Position numbers and translations under genes: made by a program | Part shown: positions 23,091-35,100 of the stretch, piece after piece | Layout: every line of letters starts with the position of its first letter | Position numbering within the stretch: position 1 is the stretch's first letter | The notes under the pieces: generated by a model | What the model was told of the DNA's origin: nothing | The model's input: only the letters and a program-made list of their open reading frames with translations | Database searches by the model: none | Source: Xestospongia muta | Lineage: Eukaryota; Porifera; Demospongiae; Haplosclerida; Petrosiidae | Direction of reading: 5' to 3' | Length of the DNA: 64,000 nucleotides | Assembly (NCBI GenBank): GCA_963693285.1 | Contig: OY848917.1 | Location: 12,896,192-12,960,191 of the forward strand

Positions 23091-25771
23091 GTACATATTG
23101 TTCATATTTATTCATTCATCCACCTGTTAATATCATCACTTATCATAAATCCTTCACTTCCTATTTTATTTTATTCTATTGTTTTTGATGTTCTTCATAT
23201 TAGCTTTCTATTGAGTGTCTTTTGTGTTTTAATAAATAAATAAAAATAATTGTAAAATAATTGAACATACTTATGTACATGACTATTCTAACTGTTTGTT
23301 TTGTTTAAATATTTATTGTACATCTTATTATGTTAAATAAAAAGATTATTAAAAATCACGAAGAAATTATGAATAATTATTCTGAAGTCTGTATCACTTA
23401 TGAATATAGTTTGATTCATAAACATAAATGTACCATATCACTTCTGATTGAACAACGTGAACATTGTGTAAATGATCTAAGAAAACGGACATAACCATAA
23501 ATGTAGACGGAGCTGATACGGATTTTCATTTCATTCTTGACTGTATAATACAGATCTCTAACGTAACACATGAACTATCTGCTTGGGTTGGTCAGTACTT
23601 TCAAAAAGATCTCCGGCTCTTGAACCCTCATCATGTTCAATAGAGACCTCAGCTCTCTTTGCTCGATATGGCGTGTAGTAATATCTCAGAATGTATTGGA
23701 TTTTCTTTCAAGGATTTTACAAGTAAATCACATACCTAACTTTATGCAGTGGATTTTTGTTTTTTGTTATAGAGCAAGAAATGGATGGAGAGACTATTAA
23801 TACAGTCTGAAAGTGTACAGCACTTTGAAAAGTCTTTGTGAACAGTCTCAGGTTTGTATTTACATTCTTGTCATGGACTTTGATTTATATTACTATATGA
23901 AAGGTACTAAAGTGCTGAACCTCGCTGCAGTTTCTAAGTTATTTATAAATGCTATGCCAGCTTAGGCCCAGCTATGATGTTTCTAAGTAGCATTGCAAGA
24001 AACTTTTTTAACATTCTAGAAGGTGTGGTCACATTTATCAATATATCATATACAAAATTTATTGTAACTTGAAGATGAAATGTTATTTGGAAACGTCCCA
24101 TAGTACAAATATAAATCAATATATTTTCTATTAGTAGTAGTTTTTTCAGTGCTTTGAGACGTTTCCTGAATGCATCACTTCACTCCAAGTCCATGTACAA
24201 TCTTGAAATCACTTTACAGAACTTTTATGACGATTGCTTCGACCAATGGCCTTCTGTCTTGCTGATGCATATTCCTCTAATTAAGTTTTTTATTTTTCGA
24301 GAAACAGCACCTTGACCTCTGCAGCCTGAAAATTCTTTTGCAAGTTTTAAGCTTTCATTTTTCCTTGACAATGTTCTTGATACTACTGTTGTAAAGTTCA
24401 CACATTTTTCTATTCATTGCTCAACATTGGTAGCTGCTAACACTTTGCTTGCCAAGATATAACAGTTCAAAAACAATCCCAGTAACAGGCAATGCAGACA
24501 CACACACGCACATTGACAGACTGCAGTACCCTCACTATGCGCCCACACACAGCAAGGTTAATAATCATAATCATAATTATGTGGTTGTAGAGAAAGAATT
24601 ATTAGGAATGTCCCTCCCAGCAATTAGTGCAATGATCTCATGAAGGGGAAGGACATTGCAGGAAATACTATCAAGCTTAAAGAGTTCAGGATGATCATAA
24701 TGAAAAAGATGTGATCACATTTTTAGTTTTATTAGAATGATATCTAAAGACGTCTTTATAATTTAAAGACACAGGTAGCTAATATTTCAGACCCTTTCTT
24801 ATTCTTGTGTTTCATAGTGTATACTGTGAAAAGTCTTACAAATAAAAACTTGCCACAGTCTGCATGTACATCTGTGACACTTACTATTTTGCTTGTAACA
24901 TATGACTAACCTCTATGTCTTAGAACTTTGTTAATTGTTGCAAGGTCACTTGTGAACATATATATGAATTTTTAAAGGCAATGATGGGAGTGCAAAGGTG
25001 ACATTTTATTGATTGTTACTTTTAAAAATTGTTAATCTAGTTCTTATTTTATAGGACAGTAAAAAATCATCTCATTATTTCATATAATAATATATAAAAG
25101 AACATGAGATTTGAAATATTTAATATTTAACTGAACTCAGAATATGAACTGACCTATAGACCTAGTTTTTAGAGAACCACAGAGGACCAGCCTAGCCATT
25201 ATATTGTTAAAAGATCTGATGATACAAAGTTTTACAAAATGCAATGAATAGATAAACAGTGAATATCCATCTCTAAGAACCATTTTGGAAGTGTGTCCAC
25301 ATCAATAGAAAAGTAAATTCATATGTGAGTTTCTCTTGTTTATGCATTATTTTTAACTACATGTCAATCTAGAGTAGCTCAGAAGTTTGCACCAATAGTG
25401 CAACAAGAAGATGCTAGAAATGATCTTAAAGAAAATTATTTAAAAAGTATTCCTTCACTTGTACTCTATTGTTGAAATACTTTGACCACGAATATTCATG
25501 TTCATTGTGACATAATCTATGGTGTATGATGGGGACTTTCCATTTCTGTAGTGTGGAGTTGCTGCCGCTTCCTCTCTAAGCAAAAGGGTGTCCTTGTCAG
25601 ACTACCATTCTGTTCAAGTTTTGTACAGGTAAGAACTTGTCAGTAGACTTAATTTTATTATAAAAACAGCTTTATGGGTGTGTAACTGTTAGTGTTTTTA
25701 TAACTTTGTGAATAGTATGTAATTGTAATGTGACAACCAAACCTTTTCAGACACTATATCAGCTCATTTTA

Positions 25772-25985
25772 GTCATGAATATTATTTCGGTTCAGTCTTC
25801 AAAAACAAGACTTTGTTAGTTTGTCACAGACTCTGTTATCTATTCCCAGGCGAAATGTGTCGACTTTTCTCCTTCGCCCCTATCACTTTATATAAGTCAT
25901 GAATATTATTTCGGTTCAGTCTTCAAAAACAAGACACTATTAGTTTGTCACCGACTTTGTTATCTGTTCCCATGGTTATAGGTAA
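25772..25985. repeat. Two copies of a 124-base-spaced direct repeat
   Basis: GTCATGAATATTATTTCGG and the following 70 bases occur at 25,772 and again at 25,896 with few changes. A third, partial copy begins near 27,811. Confidence 0.75.
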
Positions 25986-26148
25986 CCTTATTCCAGTAAC
26001 CCTAATATATAGGGAAACGCCTTCACCATTAATATAGTGCCATTATATTAAAAGAATTTCTTTACTGTATATTTTCTTGGAAAGTATCTTAATACATTGG
26101 TATAGTAACTTTTTATATTGTAAGTAAATAATAAGTAGATAGTCCTCT
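25931..26148. repeat. Direct repeat A, left copy (partner 27811-28003)
   Basis: About 200 bases starting AGACACTATTAGTTTGTCAC and ending AATAATAAGTAGATAGTC recur downstream with small indels. Confidence 0.75.
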
Positions 26149-26154
26149 AGCAAG

Positions 26155-26203
26155 CTAGACCCTCCTCCTTTTTGATAATCTGATGGGGCGGAGGAGGGTC
26201 TAG
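26155..26203. repeat. Perfect 14-bp inverted repeat, CTAGACCCTCCTCC
   Basis: CTAGACCCTCCTCC at 26155-26168 is followed after 21 bases by its exact reverse complement at 26190-26203. The GC-rich arms stand out from the AT-rich surroundings. A related hairpin lies at 58381-58416. Confidence 0.8.
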
Positions 26204-26346
26204 AAGCCAACTAAGCTTACTGCCCCATTGGAATGTATGGAATATGGGACAGTACTGCAATGTTACATAGTGGTTATAAACTGTTATTACAATTGCCACA
26301 TGGTGGAGGAAAAAATTTAATTATTTGGATTAGACTGTCTTCAAAT

Positions 26347-26640
26347 GGCTCATGACTGTCTAAAGGATGAGCAGAGAAAACCATCTTAAAAGTTTTAGAA
26401 GGACATCATTGTTTTATTTCTTTGCCAACTGGATATGGAAAATCTCTTATATTTCAGGTTCTCCGATTTGCTATTGAATATTATAGAAGATATGAGGACA
26501 TTCCACAAATATCTTTTAATGAATGTTCATCAATTGTATTAGTTATTTCACCATTGTTAGCTCTAATAGAAGAACAGTGCAAAGCACTACATGAAAAAGG
26601 TGTTACTACTGCATATGTGGGAACTTATAACCGCTATATA
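26347..26640 (+). pseudogene. RecQ-like helicase fragment (motifs I and Ia)
   Basis: The frame reads VLEGHHCFISLPTGYGKS (RecQ motif 0/I, with the Walker A GYGKS), then IVLVISPLLALIEEQCKAL and GVTTAYVG, matching the first blocks of RecQ-family DEAH helicases. Just upstream, CLKDEQRK in another frame matches the expected preceding Q-motif region, implying a frameshift near 26,380. The rest of the helicase (DEAH box, motifs II-VI) is absent, so this is a fragment. RecQ-like genes are often amplified in sponge and cnidarian genomes, partly through mobile elements (general knowledge). Confidence 0.7.
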
Positions 26641-26795
26641 AACATGCATTATTTTCATTAAGACAACATTGAAAAGTTTCCATCAGACTGAGCCAATAAT
26701 CAACCACATATTAAACCAATACTTATAGCAGTTAACCAAATCTATTGATGCAATCCAGTATTGCCATTTCAGCTGCACATTATAATATTATTATA
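26641..26795. repeat. Direct repeat B, left copy (partner 28067-28228)
   Basis: The segment beginning GCATTATTTTCATTAA and containing AATCAACCACATATTAAACC and TTTCAGCTGCACATTATAAT recurs at 28,067 with about 10% difference. It starts where the RecQ-like frame loses similarity. Confidence 0.75.
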
Positions 26796-27513
26796 TTTGT
26801 TGATTTATATTTTTTGTGTACAGGTCTTCTCTCTTTTACATGTCCATGTATTCAATTTGGTTAAAATGCAGAGGTTGTTGGTGAGAGTTGCTCTATCACA
26901 GTTTGTTCCTATTCTGGACCTTTACTGTCGTACTGTTGTGAGAGGAAATATCAGGCAACAAAAGGCAATTGATGGGTCTTGTTAAATGATCTTATATGTA
27001 CATCTTTTGTCAACCATATGCTTTGGCCCAAGAAGCACAGGTATGTAGACTAAATAAGTACTATGCTCACTTAATAATTTAGTTGTTATTAACCTGAATT
27101 ATGATATATATGCATGTATATAATACTTATTGTGTGCATTAGCATATAAGTAGTTCACATAAATGTAAACTTTGAGGAGTGCAATAATACAAACATCTAA
27201 GCCTACCATCATCTATTTTACAAAATTGTTTTGCTGCACCTCTTACAGCCTCAAGAATTGTGCGTTTTCCTGTTATGCCTACAACATACATTTTGTAAGT
27301 ACAATAATTGTTGTTTGATGTCAATTTATTTACTCATTTTTTAGTGAAATGTTTCATGTCCAGAGATGTTATGGTGACTTTCAGTCTCCAATGTTTGAGA
27401 GCAAAGTTGGCAACCTCTTTGTAAATGACTTCATTCTATTTGATCATTAGATTTTTGGTGAGACAATGTCACAAACTTTAATATACACAATCTGAATTTT
27501 ATGGCTTTAGGAA

Positions 27514-27748
27514 GGGAATTGCAGTGTATTTTTTAGCAACAGACACTATACTTTTATTTGAACAATTGTGGAGAAGACATCCTGAAGTGACTGCGTTGTA
27601 TCCTGATGAGAGCCTTACGATTTGTGAGCATGAAGAAATAAGCAGTTGTCAAGTAACTAGATTATTCCATCCTCCACTACATCTGTTGAAATTAGACTTG
27701 GCAAGGTCTTCTTCACTGATGCGTTTTAATAGACAAGTACATAAGTAA
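27514..27748 (+). pseudogene. Unrecognised coding-like segment
   Basis: An open frame reads LFEQLWRRHPEVTALYPDES, then SCQVTRLFHPPLHLLKLDLA and RSSSLMRFNRQ. The composition is protein-like rather than random, and it lies between the two sets of direct repeats together with the RecQ-like fragment. I cannot name the family. It may belong to the same duplicated or mobile segment. Confidence 0.3.
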
Positions 27749-27810
27749 ACATTATTATCCTTAAGTTGTGCTTATGCATTGATATTGTTACACATAGTGA
27801 TATCATGTTA

Positions 27811-28003
27811 AGACACTATTAGTTTGTCACCAACTCTGTTATCTATTCCTTTGCTTTTAGGTAACCTTATTCTAATAACCCTAATATATAGGAAACACCT
27901 TATATTAAAAGAATTTTTTTACTGTATATTTTCTTGGAAGCATCTTAATACATTGATATAGTAACTTTTTATATTGTAAGTAAATAATAAGTAGATAGTC
28001 TAA
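27811..28003. repeat. Direct repeat A, right copy
   Basis: Partner of 25931-26148: same order of AGACACTATTAGTTTGTCAC, AACCCTAATATATAGG, and GTAAGTAAATAATAAGTAG, with a 20-30 base deletion. Confidence 0.75.
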
Positions 28004-28066
28004 GTACTAGGTAGGTTTATGTTAGCATCAATGACACCATTTTGTCATTGCTGCTCCTTCTCCTTG

Positions 28067-28228
28067 TATACTGCATTATTTTCATTAAAACAGCATTGGA
28101 ACATTTCCCATCAGACTGAGGCAATAATCAACCACATATTAAACCAATATTTAAAGCAGTTAAGAAAAGTCTATATTGATGCAATGCAGTATTGCTATTT
28201 CAGCTGCACATTATAATATTATATTAAA
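28067..28228. repeat. Direct repeat B, right copy
   Basis: Partner of 26641-26795. In the right half, repeat A and repeat B are adjacent; in the left half they are separated by the RecQ-like fragment. Confidence 0.75.
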
Positions 28229-28795
28229 CATGGTATATCATTCTATAACAAATTATGTCCTAATATTTTCCATCAAAAGGTTACAAAGTTACTTCCTTAA
28301 GTCAGTTTCAAATGGGACAAGGTAACTGGTACATATGTGTCTGGGATGAATCAATAATACAAGTCATTGATGATGGTTGACATGATAGATATTTGACTTT
28401 GAAACTCCAGCTTTTTCTAATCACAGTTAATAGTTTAAATAAAAGTTTAGTACAATTTGACAATTATACTTTGCTATTTTTGCAATTAATTTTGATAGTT
28501 GACTTTGAAAAAAAATTAATTTTTTCTGACAAATGAATGTGATAATTATGACAATGGTCGTTAAGTTGGCTAGGAATTTGCTAATAAACATTTCACACAT
28601 GAAATTGGAATCACATAGGTTCTGTTGATAGCTACCAACATTTGTTGTTATAACATATAAATTTGTCAGTTTAATATAAACTTCTGTCATTGTTAATGTT
28701 CTGATATTTTAATAAATAATACAACTGTTGTTTGAATCTCATCACCAACACAAATAGTGTTTGTCAAAATAGTAATATCATTTATTAGCAGTGAA

Positions 28796-29272
28796 TGAAA
28801 AACCTAAACTGCAGAACCCACACTGCAGTTTGTAGTAATATTAGTTTGCCATGCTACCACTAGTATTGTATGATAACATAACTTACTAAATATTTAGAAT
28901 AAAATAGGCAACGTTAACAGTTGTGCATGAAGATGTCTATACTTTATGTAATTGATTTGAGGTGGTAGATTATGTTAAACTAAACATTTTATAACTGTAG
29001 ACACTATTGTTGCTGATTTAGAGCAGTTTAAAGTGTACTGTAGTTAACAGAAAGACAAGTACCTGTACCCCGTCCACGCAGTAGCATCAAGGGTCAATAA
29101 AAAGCACTATGAACTGCAGAACTGTAGTAATATTAATTTGTTACAATTGCCATGCTGCCACTGTATGAGAGGTTATTAAATATTTACAATAAAATTGGCA
29201 AACAAGATTGTGTGACTTCTTTACTTTATGCACTTGATTGGAGGTGATATGGAAGATGTTAAAACTATAGGT
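28796..29272. repeat. Diverged direct duplication, about 185-base unit
   Basis: Segments at about 28,796-28,985 and 29,099-29,272 share AACTGCAGAAC, TAGTAATATTA, GCCATGCT(A/G)CCACT, TAAATATTTA and the TTTATG(T/C)A(A/C)TTGATT end. No coding content. Confidence 0.55.
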
Positions 29273-30039
29273 GTGACATATACAGGTACCAGTTTAATCT
29301 TTTAAGTTCTATCAGTATTACAGCAAATCTTTATCTAATCCTTCCTTTATTGGAATACTGCTGTTGTCTTTGACAAAAGGTATACTGAAAATCTCCAACC
29401 TGTTCAAAAATTATTTACAGAATTATCTCTTGCAATTTGTGTTGGCCCAATTCCAAATGGGTCATACAACCTTATCTCAGATCATTTCCATCTTTTGTGA
29501 CAAGATGATACTTCAAACTACTACAAATGCAGGTTGTTTTAACAGGTAACTTACCCTTTGACATAACATCTTTTAAATTTCAATATTCCTCCTTTATTAC
29601 CTGTTCCTCCGACAAGTACAATTTACTAATTCCACTTGTGCATGACCAATCATCTTTTTTTAGTATATTGTTCCAACTTATGAAACACATTGTCACATGA
29701 CATTCAGCTGTGGTACGGATCTGGGATACTTTTAATTTCCAAATTAAGAGCACTATGTTTATAAAGAAAACTTTATTTTATATTCTTTTCTGTTTGTATA
29801 GCTGTAACTTATCTCTTCTTTTCCAATGTTTATAAATATTCACAAACATGTAAGCCGTAATGAAAAAATCTAATTGGCGACCTATATAGCATTTCTCTAT
29901 GGGGCGTGTCCGATTAGTAGAGTTAAAAGGTCGATGCAGTGATATGCACTTTGTAGATAAGTTTTGAGCTACTAAAGAAACAGACAATAAACGTTGGAAT
30001 ACGTATTACGTAAGTTCAATAATTTAGGCTGTTATAATA
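29273..30039. other. AT-rich stretch without recognised gene
   Basis: Short open frames (29,364-29,549; 29,778-29,987) show no domain features. Confidence 0.35.
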
Positions 30040-30450
30040 TTTGTAGATCTAGTAGGAAATACTTCAGTTGTATATGATCTCTGGCGCTGTCTCCCCTTCG
30101 CTTGATCTGGCACACAGTTGATGCAATTTAAGTCTAACTCGCATGCAGATATCACATATATTTAGAATCCCGAATGTTCCTATATCCTGTTAGGTCAACT
30201 AGTATATAAGTCTCTCTTAACCAAAATCCGGAACCCAACTGGAAAGATCTCACTGCATGACGCTCGATTATAAGAGACTGCTCGTGGTACTCGCGCTCCG
30301 AGTTTTATTAAGTAACAAGAAAAGTCTAGAGATAGTTAATTGGAATTTTTAAAATACGCGAAAATGCGCGGAAAAATAGAGAAAAGAATTGGAATGTCCG
30401 TCTTCAGCTTCCGTAAAAAGCTCTTGGACAGTCATGTTCGCAGTGAAGTG
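30040..30450 (+). promoter_or_regulatory. CpG-richer patch, candidate promoter of the ankyrin-Roc gene
   Basis: In a window nearly devoid of CG, this stretch has a cluster: CTGGCGCTGTC, TGACGCTCG, TACTCGCGCTCCGAG, ATACGCGAAAATGCGCGG, TGTCCGTC. It lies about 1.7 kb upstream of the first coding exon at 32,120, which itself begins after a splice acceptor. A promoter and non-coding first exon should therefore lie in this direction. This is inference from base composition and position only. Confidence 0.3.
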
Positions 30451-31559
30451 TTGACTTAATTTTTAGGGAGGCAATAAACCTGTAAAATAAAGACATATAT
30501 AAAAAAAATTAAAAGATGTGCATAAGACGTCAAGATCTGTGTGAAAGATGAATAAGAAGATAGACTGAATTACAAGCTATTTACGCAAAAATATGCTACA
30601 TATGCTAATAACTATTTTATGATGGACAGACTAAAGAAAGAGATCAATGTCGCATTTGTCATTAAATCTAGCCTCACATTGTGCGAGGCAAACCCTGTTT
30701 ATCCACGTATTCTAGTATAATTAATCATCTTTTTTATTAAGTAATGAAATTTTAGAACAGCTTACTGGATACAATAAGTTATGTTACTATAGAACTACTA
30801 TAGACAAACCTTTTTACCAAGTTTGAAAGTTGCAACATATACAGAAACCTCAGAGCTGGGTCTTTACTTGCTTGATCGATTTTTTTAGACATAACATTTG
30901 AATATAGTACCTTTACAAAACCTATTTTATTTCGCTTTAGATTATGAATGTTTACATCTGCCATGACAAAATGGAATACTAAGTGAACAGCATCCTCGTA
31001 CCTGCTTTTATGTGACATCACGTAAATTTGCATATTGTAAACGAACCCTCGCACATGTAGGTAAAAGTTTTAGAAAGTATTAAAAAATGTCATTATGGCA
31101 AACATAAAAACAAAATAGAAAATTCAGATAAAGAAATAGAAAGCAATTTTATAATCTAGACTCACAAACTGCTAGGAACATTAAAATCAAGGCCACAATC
31201 AAGTTAGGTTGATGATTCTCTCATTCTTTTAAAATTCTACAGAATTGTTGTTCAAATCAACTTGAAGAGAGTATATGACTTCACACTGCTACAAATTATG
31301 TATTCATTATAGTAAAATTAAAGGCTTGCATCTTTAGATATATATAAGTCAGTTGTCAAACTTTGAATTGAATTGATGAACAGAATATAGTCTATGAGGT
31401 AGGCTCTTCCTTACTGCTTCATGAGAAGGGTTTAGAAAAAAGATCACATAAAAGTTTAATTCATTATGATAAGTAAAACAAGGAAGCTATACAACACTAA
31501 TGATGTTACCTTTCTGTGCTTGTTGGCTACATTTGAACATAACACTTTTTCATAAGGTC

Positions 31560-31765
31560 ATAAATAGTCTCACCTTGATAGCAAACACAAACAACTTTTG
31601 TCTGTCTACAAGCAAGATACTAGCATGCAAACAATTGATATAATACTGTGCTCCTTCCATCTGCCTATGTTAACCAGAATTTGAGTAGTGGAATCCGATT
31701 GATCAACTGAAATGTATTGGAACCCTTTATGCACATTACCAAAGTGGAAGGTCTACTTTGATAAT
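31560..31765. repeat. Dispersed repeat C, copy 1 (partner 58560-58765)
   Basis: Shares the order CTACAAGCAAGATA, ACCAGAATTTGAGTAGTG, GATTGATCAACTGAAATGTA and CAAAGTGGAAGGT with the segment near 58,560-58,765 inside the last large intron. Probably a short non-autonomous element. Confidence 0.5.
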
Positions 31766-32119
31766 TTAAATGCATTTTATAACTGGTAAACTCTCTGCTG
31801 TTGCATTAGAATATGCGTTTGTTTTGCTAGCTCAAACCATTCTCATATTATGAAGTGTTTTTGTGTTTTTCTTAAATAAAATCATATCTGCATACTGTCC
31901 ACACACCTTATGGATAATTAGACTGTTTTCTTCAATAGTGCTATTATAATGATTAGTACTAAAATTACCAATTTTAGTAGACAGTTTCCTGCATACATTT
32001 TGCTAACCATGTTAATAATGTATTAGTCTCCTAGTGATATTTCTGAGTATTGTTAACTACAGCAAGATAAACTTATTTAATCAACTTTATGTACATTAAA
32101 TTTTCTTTAGAAATTAAAC

Positions 32120-32155
32120 ATGGCTACAGGACTGACAAAGGAAGAAATTTTAACT
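32120..32155 (+). CDS. Ankyrin-Roc gene, first coding exon
   Basis: Encodes MATGLTKEEILT and ends at a GTAAGT donor in phase 0. It is preceded by a TTTTCTTTAG acceptor nine bases before the ATG. The start is chosen for context and because the next exon has no upstream ATG with a better fit. Confidence 0.65.
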
Positions 32156-35100
32156 GTAAGTTTACTAATTGGAAATTTAATTTTGTATAAAAATTGTGAA
32201 CATGAACACTCTATGCGGCTGGCTATAAGCCCACAAGAGTTTGCATGGAAAATTGCAATATATATATATATACACCTCTGACCTACATATACAACTATAT
32301 GTAAGTTATGTGTACTGTTATACTTAGTATAAATTATATTGAATTGCATTGCTATGCTTAATGCTCTTCATCAAATGTACAAATGTGTTACTATTATACA
32401 CACAACAAGCTGTAAGTTATTAACAGCTACAATTAGTTCTTATTAGAACTACAGGACACAAGAAGGAATCCATATATCATCATCTACTGACAAAACAGTT
32501 ATAGCATGGTAACAAACTTACTGTGTGGTCAGTATCTGTCTGTGTTTCATCATATCAACAGTGCATTACACACTCTGATGGTAGCACAGCTTAGAAGTAT
32601 CTTTGCTTGTAATTATGAATTTGAAAGGACAAATTATCAAGAAACAAAAGTGGAAAAAGTTGACTAACTGTTTGAACAAGCAAGTAGCTTTGAGCAATCC
32701 TTTAGCAATGCAATGAGCTGATTAATAAAACTGAAGACAACTCTGCCTACACTTAAATGGTATATTTGACAGTATGCAGACAGTTCCATTGATCAATTTT
32801 ATAATATATAATACACATGGCATCAGTAATTGTATAGTATCAACATATATATTAATTGAGCTTATGTAATGTCATGTACTATGTCTCTTGGGGACATCAC
32901 TGTAGATCAGTTTACCGCTTGTAAGCTTGAATAATGACTAGATATAGCTATGTAATATGACTATTATCATAGCCTGTTTTGTCTTTCACATTACTACCTG
33001 ACATGTGGGTGCATAATAAAATAGCCACTAAGTGTGATTTATTGTAGTATTATAAGTAAATGTTGAAATATGGTTAATGTCATAGTTTGTTTAACCCTTT
33101 TGTTTCTTACTCTGCCTAATAATTTTACAAAAACTTTTGAGTTTATGGAAATTTTATTAATCGCATTTAGTGTTTTGTTTTTACCACAGAATGACAGTCT
33201 AATTCAATGTTCTAAGAAAGGTGACTTGTCAGGAATAAAAGTTGCTCTCTCCAGAGGAGCTGATGTAAATGCTACTGATTTTGTAAGTTAGTTTTATTAT
33301 TAAAACAATAAACTTTGCACTTTAAAATGAAGGGGTCTATCTAAACAAATTTTTTGATGTAATTAATTCTAGGGTTTGTTTTTAAGGTTGTGAATACCGT
33401 CAGTATGAATAATAATCCAGTATTGTTAATTTGAATTCCCCATGATTAATAATAGTATTAAAATATTAATCCAGTATTGTTAATCTGAATAAATAGTAAA
33501 CTTATCAACAAATTGATTGCTGTGACTTCTGTTAAACTTAAGATATTTATTTGATTAAGCTTTTGAAGATCTCCTAATTTCAAAAATGGTTCACTTTTAT
33601 TCAATTATTGTTCTGAAATTTTTAAAAGTATTAAGGGTCCACTTCTAAATTGATTGGTGGAAGGTATTTTCAGAGAAACACTTTAAATTGTGGTCATGAT
33701 ATTTGCTTCAGTCACTTCCTTCCATGCCTTTTCTCTTGCTCTTGCATCCTTGTAGCTTTTGTTTGATACTTGCCACAAGCAAGGAAAACAACAAACAGCC
33801 TCAATAAGTTTCTCATGTGGCATTAAACACGTAGTTATTGAAATTTGATTAGGTGAACACATTTTTTGGAACATCAAGATAGTAATCAAATCTATCCTTG
33901 CATCGTGACACATCACATTTGTGTGTCGTGCATGTACTGTGTCATAAATAGACATACTTACGCAATGTGACATGATGCAAGGCTTTGTGTCGTTATATGA
34001 ACCAGCCTTAAGCCTTTAAGTTATTGTCATGTCAGTACTTCCATTATGACTCACTCAATTAGTTACTCAGAAGTAATTAACATTCTGTACTTTTCAAAAG
34101 ACCATCTTTTAAATTATGAAAATAGCAATAAGTATGCCAAATAGACCCGACCTATAATTACTATACCAGTTCTGTAATCCTACCAACATTTAAATTGTTT
34201 AATATTGTAAAACTATTTGAAAAATTTAAATACTGCATCATTTAAGTTTTAATACAAATTGCCTCTATCAATGACAGGATGGATGTTTACTTGCTATATT
34301 GCTTGATAATACTCCAGCTGGACCAGTAGATTTTTAGATTTGTTTTAATTCAAACATGAAAACCATTAATAAACGTTAAAGTATTACAATTTATAAAAGA
34401 AAAGGTACTTTTTATACTGTGATATTTCATGAAATTAAATATTTAATACCAAGATAGGTAATTCTTGTTATGACACAGCTCTAATACCAATGAAATAACA
34501 TAAACAAAAAAGTTTGATCAATATCTGCACCCATAACAATAACAACACTTAAGAAAACAAACACGACAGAAACGTACTACTTCAATGAAAGGGACAATCA
34601 ATCAATTAATGATTATTATTAACAACTAACAACCTGCCACTATCTGATATATACCAAAGTATAATACTTATTAAGATTCATTACCAATTGAAACCACAAG
34701 AATGTATTTTGTGCAGGTAGCAAGACTCACTTTAACCAAAAGTTTAATGTCACATTTTTCAATCCATACGAGGATTTCCATCATGAAAATAGTTGCAAAT
34801 AAAAAAAATCAAAAGAGGTTGATGGAACCTTTTTGTAAATTTTCTATACAAGGAGTCATATTCTCTTGAAATTGGCTTAGTGACTAGCCAGGTATGAACA
34901 AATGATGACAACATGCTAGCAAGGGTCCCATCTGCACAAAGAAATAATCTGTTTGGATCCTCTTATTTATATAAACAGCATTGACACTGTGCTATGTGAT
35001 GCGACACCAAGAACGTGATGTGATGCATATACAAGCTTAGTTTTGTGAACCTACCTTTACTCTTAAAAGCCACATGGTATATTATTGTTAGGTACTCCAA

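Larger units (their letters stand above)
20795..23250 (+). mobile_element. Non-LTR retrotransposon (CR1/L2-like), defective
   Basis: In order the element has an ORF1-like region with a 2A-like motif and PHD finger, a coiled-coil stretch, a Ser/Thr-rich spacer, an APE-type endonuclease and a C-terminal tail. It ends in AATAAATAAATAAAA near 23,245. The reverse transcriptase core is missing (see separate entries). Multiple stops and frameshifts make it non-autonomous. The C-rich, T-rich composition differs from its surroundings, consistent with an insertion. Clade placement is inferred from the domain order. Confidence 0.8.
23251..26346. other. AT-rich stretch with decayed repeats
   Basis: No intact gene seen. 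Scattered short open frames (for example 24,160-24,640) carry no recognisable motif. It contains the tandem duplication at 25,772 and the hairpin at 26,155 (listed separately). Confidence 0.4.

Noticed and set aside
24449..24643. 64-codon open frame MPRYNSSKTIPVTG
   Set aside because: No family resemblance, His/Thr-rich from a CACA run, no splice or promoter context.
34277..34340. GATGG-starting possible ankyrin exon after an AG
   Set aside because: It reads DGCLLAILLDNTPAGPVDF then a stop, lacks a donor and does not fit the ankyrin consensus.
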